Source of the DNA: Chimonanthus salicifolius
Taxonomy: Eukaryota > Streptophyta > Magnoliopsida > Laurales > Calycanthaceae
Reading direction: 5' to 3'
DNA length: 64,000 bases
Assembly (NCBI GenBank): GCA_013350335.1
Contig: CM023537.1
Span: forward strand, 14,574,884-14,638,883
Part shown: one piece after another, positions 63,217 to 64,000 of the stretch
How positions within the stretch are numbered: the first letter of the stretch is position 1
How the letters are laid out: every line of letters starts with the position of its first letter
Notes under the pieces: generated by a model
Databases searched by the model: none
What the model was told of the DNA's origin: nothing
Seen by the model: the letters and a program-made list of their open reading frames with translations, nothing else
Made by a program: the position numbers and the translations under genes

Positions 63217-63221
<5 letters not shown>

Positions 63222-63255
<34 letters not shown>
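63222..63255. repeat. (AG)n microsatellite
   Basis: About 17 AG units. Confidence 0.9.
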
Positions 63256-63260
<5 letters not shown>

Positions 63261-63737
63261 ACAGGGATAAAGTAACCCTAAATGCCTAAATGCAATTATA
63301 ATGTAACAAGAAATCAATATGAATCAAATTTATGAAGCTGAAATTAAAACTCAAAATAATAATTGCAAAAAAAAATATAAATTTGTCTCCAATATTCAAT
63401 TTAATGTGAACAATTATATAACATTCCAAACCAAGCCACAACCTAAAATAGAAGGCCTTCAAAACAAAGGGGTTTAACTAAATCCAGAAATAAGTAGATC
63501 AATCACCAAACGAAACTAATTCAAACTGTTTAGAATCAAGATGGTGTCAAAAACAAAGTGGAGGCAAGAGGGTATGGGAGTATCAAGGATGGAAAAAAGG
63601 GATTTAATGATAAAAGAGGATAGGTAATGGTTGTATGGTAGTTTAGGACATGTAGAGGTGGCTGTATGAGGCTAAAGAAGGGTCCAAGAGGACTTGTGGC
63701 TGCAGTAAGAGGGTTGCAAGGGACTTAGGAAGGGCTT

Positions 63738-63801
63738 GGGACGAGTCTGGATGGGATTTGGGACAGATCGGGACGAGTCTGGATGGGATCTGGGATAGGT
63801 C
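63738..63801. repeat. 32-bp tandem repeat, two units
   Basis: GGGACGAGTCTGGATGGGAT occurs at 63738 and 63770, each followed by a (T/C)TGGGA(C/T)AGRTC part. Further GGGACAG phrases trail after it to 63845. Confidence 0.75.
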
Positions 63802-64000
63802 GGGACAGTAAACAAGGATTTTTCTAGGACAGATCTGGGACAGCAGTTCGGCTGGGTTTGAGAGGGCAGCAAAGAGAGAAGAAAGGGAAAAAGAGAGATA
63901 AAAACCTGGATCTTGGAAGAGGATTCTCACCTTTTCCCGTGGCTTCTTGCCTTCCCTAGTTTCTCGTGAGGGTTCCTTGGCTTCTCACTATGCTTCCTGC

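Larger units (their letters stand above)
62121..64000. other. GDPD intron 7, running off the window
   Basis: No further GDPD exon recognised. Holds a (GA)n run at 63222-63255, a GCAGCAGC-rich part near 62945-63075 and a 32-bp tandem repeat near 63738. AT-rich otherwise. Confidence 0.4.

Overview
The window is plant nuclear DNA, almost certainly from an angiosperm. It has GT-AG introns, AT-rich intergenic sequence, AATAAA-type polyadenylation signals, plant-only gene families (DUF538, type-A response regulator, MET1 with two BAH domains) and many transposon relics. I cannot name the species. Long introns loaded with LINEs, miniature DNA transposons and solo LTRs suggest a medium or large genome of a woody lineage, but that is inference.

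Layout, left to right, with all six genes on the + strand: (1) 1296-4790, a six-exon GH9 endo-1,4-beta-glucanase with two single-base frame breaks; (2) 9360-9827, a single-exon secreted DUF538 protein; (3) 15341-15884, a small four-helix membrane protein with one frame break, not recognised; (4) 29149-34508, a five-exon type-A response regulator of cytokinin signalling, intact; (5) about 39371/40955-48279, a MET1-type maintenance DNA methyltransferase with all recognised domains and splice sites but seven single-base frame breaks; (6) 50247 to beyond the right edge, a GDPD4-like glycerophosphodiester phosphodiesterase with seven intact exons in huge TE-filled introns, its C-terminus lying outside.

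The genes do not form a pathway. The rest is a dense set of mobile elements, many confirmed by their target-site duplications (TSDs): three Mutator-like elements with 9-bp TSDs, hAT-type MITEs of two families with 8-bp TSDs, solo LTRs with 5-bp TSDs (one nested inside a SINE), a TRIM retrotransposon with both LTRs and a primer-binding site, tRNA-like SINEs (one with a 19-bp TSD), and L1- and RTE-type LINE relics on both strands.

The points most worth following are: a copia LTR with a primer-binding-site remnant just upstream of the MET1 coding region, where a short ATG exon would splice in frame; a 1-kb Mutator-like element made of two tandem foldback palindromes; a second Mutator-like element filled with a 63-bp minisatellite; and a hAT-type MITE family built from ATCGGCCGATA-like palindromes. 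The frame breaks are all single-base changes in otherwise well-conserved coding sequence, so uncorrected long-read assembly errors compete with true pseudogenisation.
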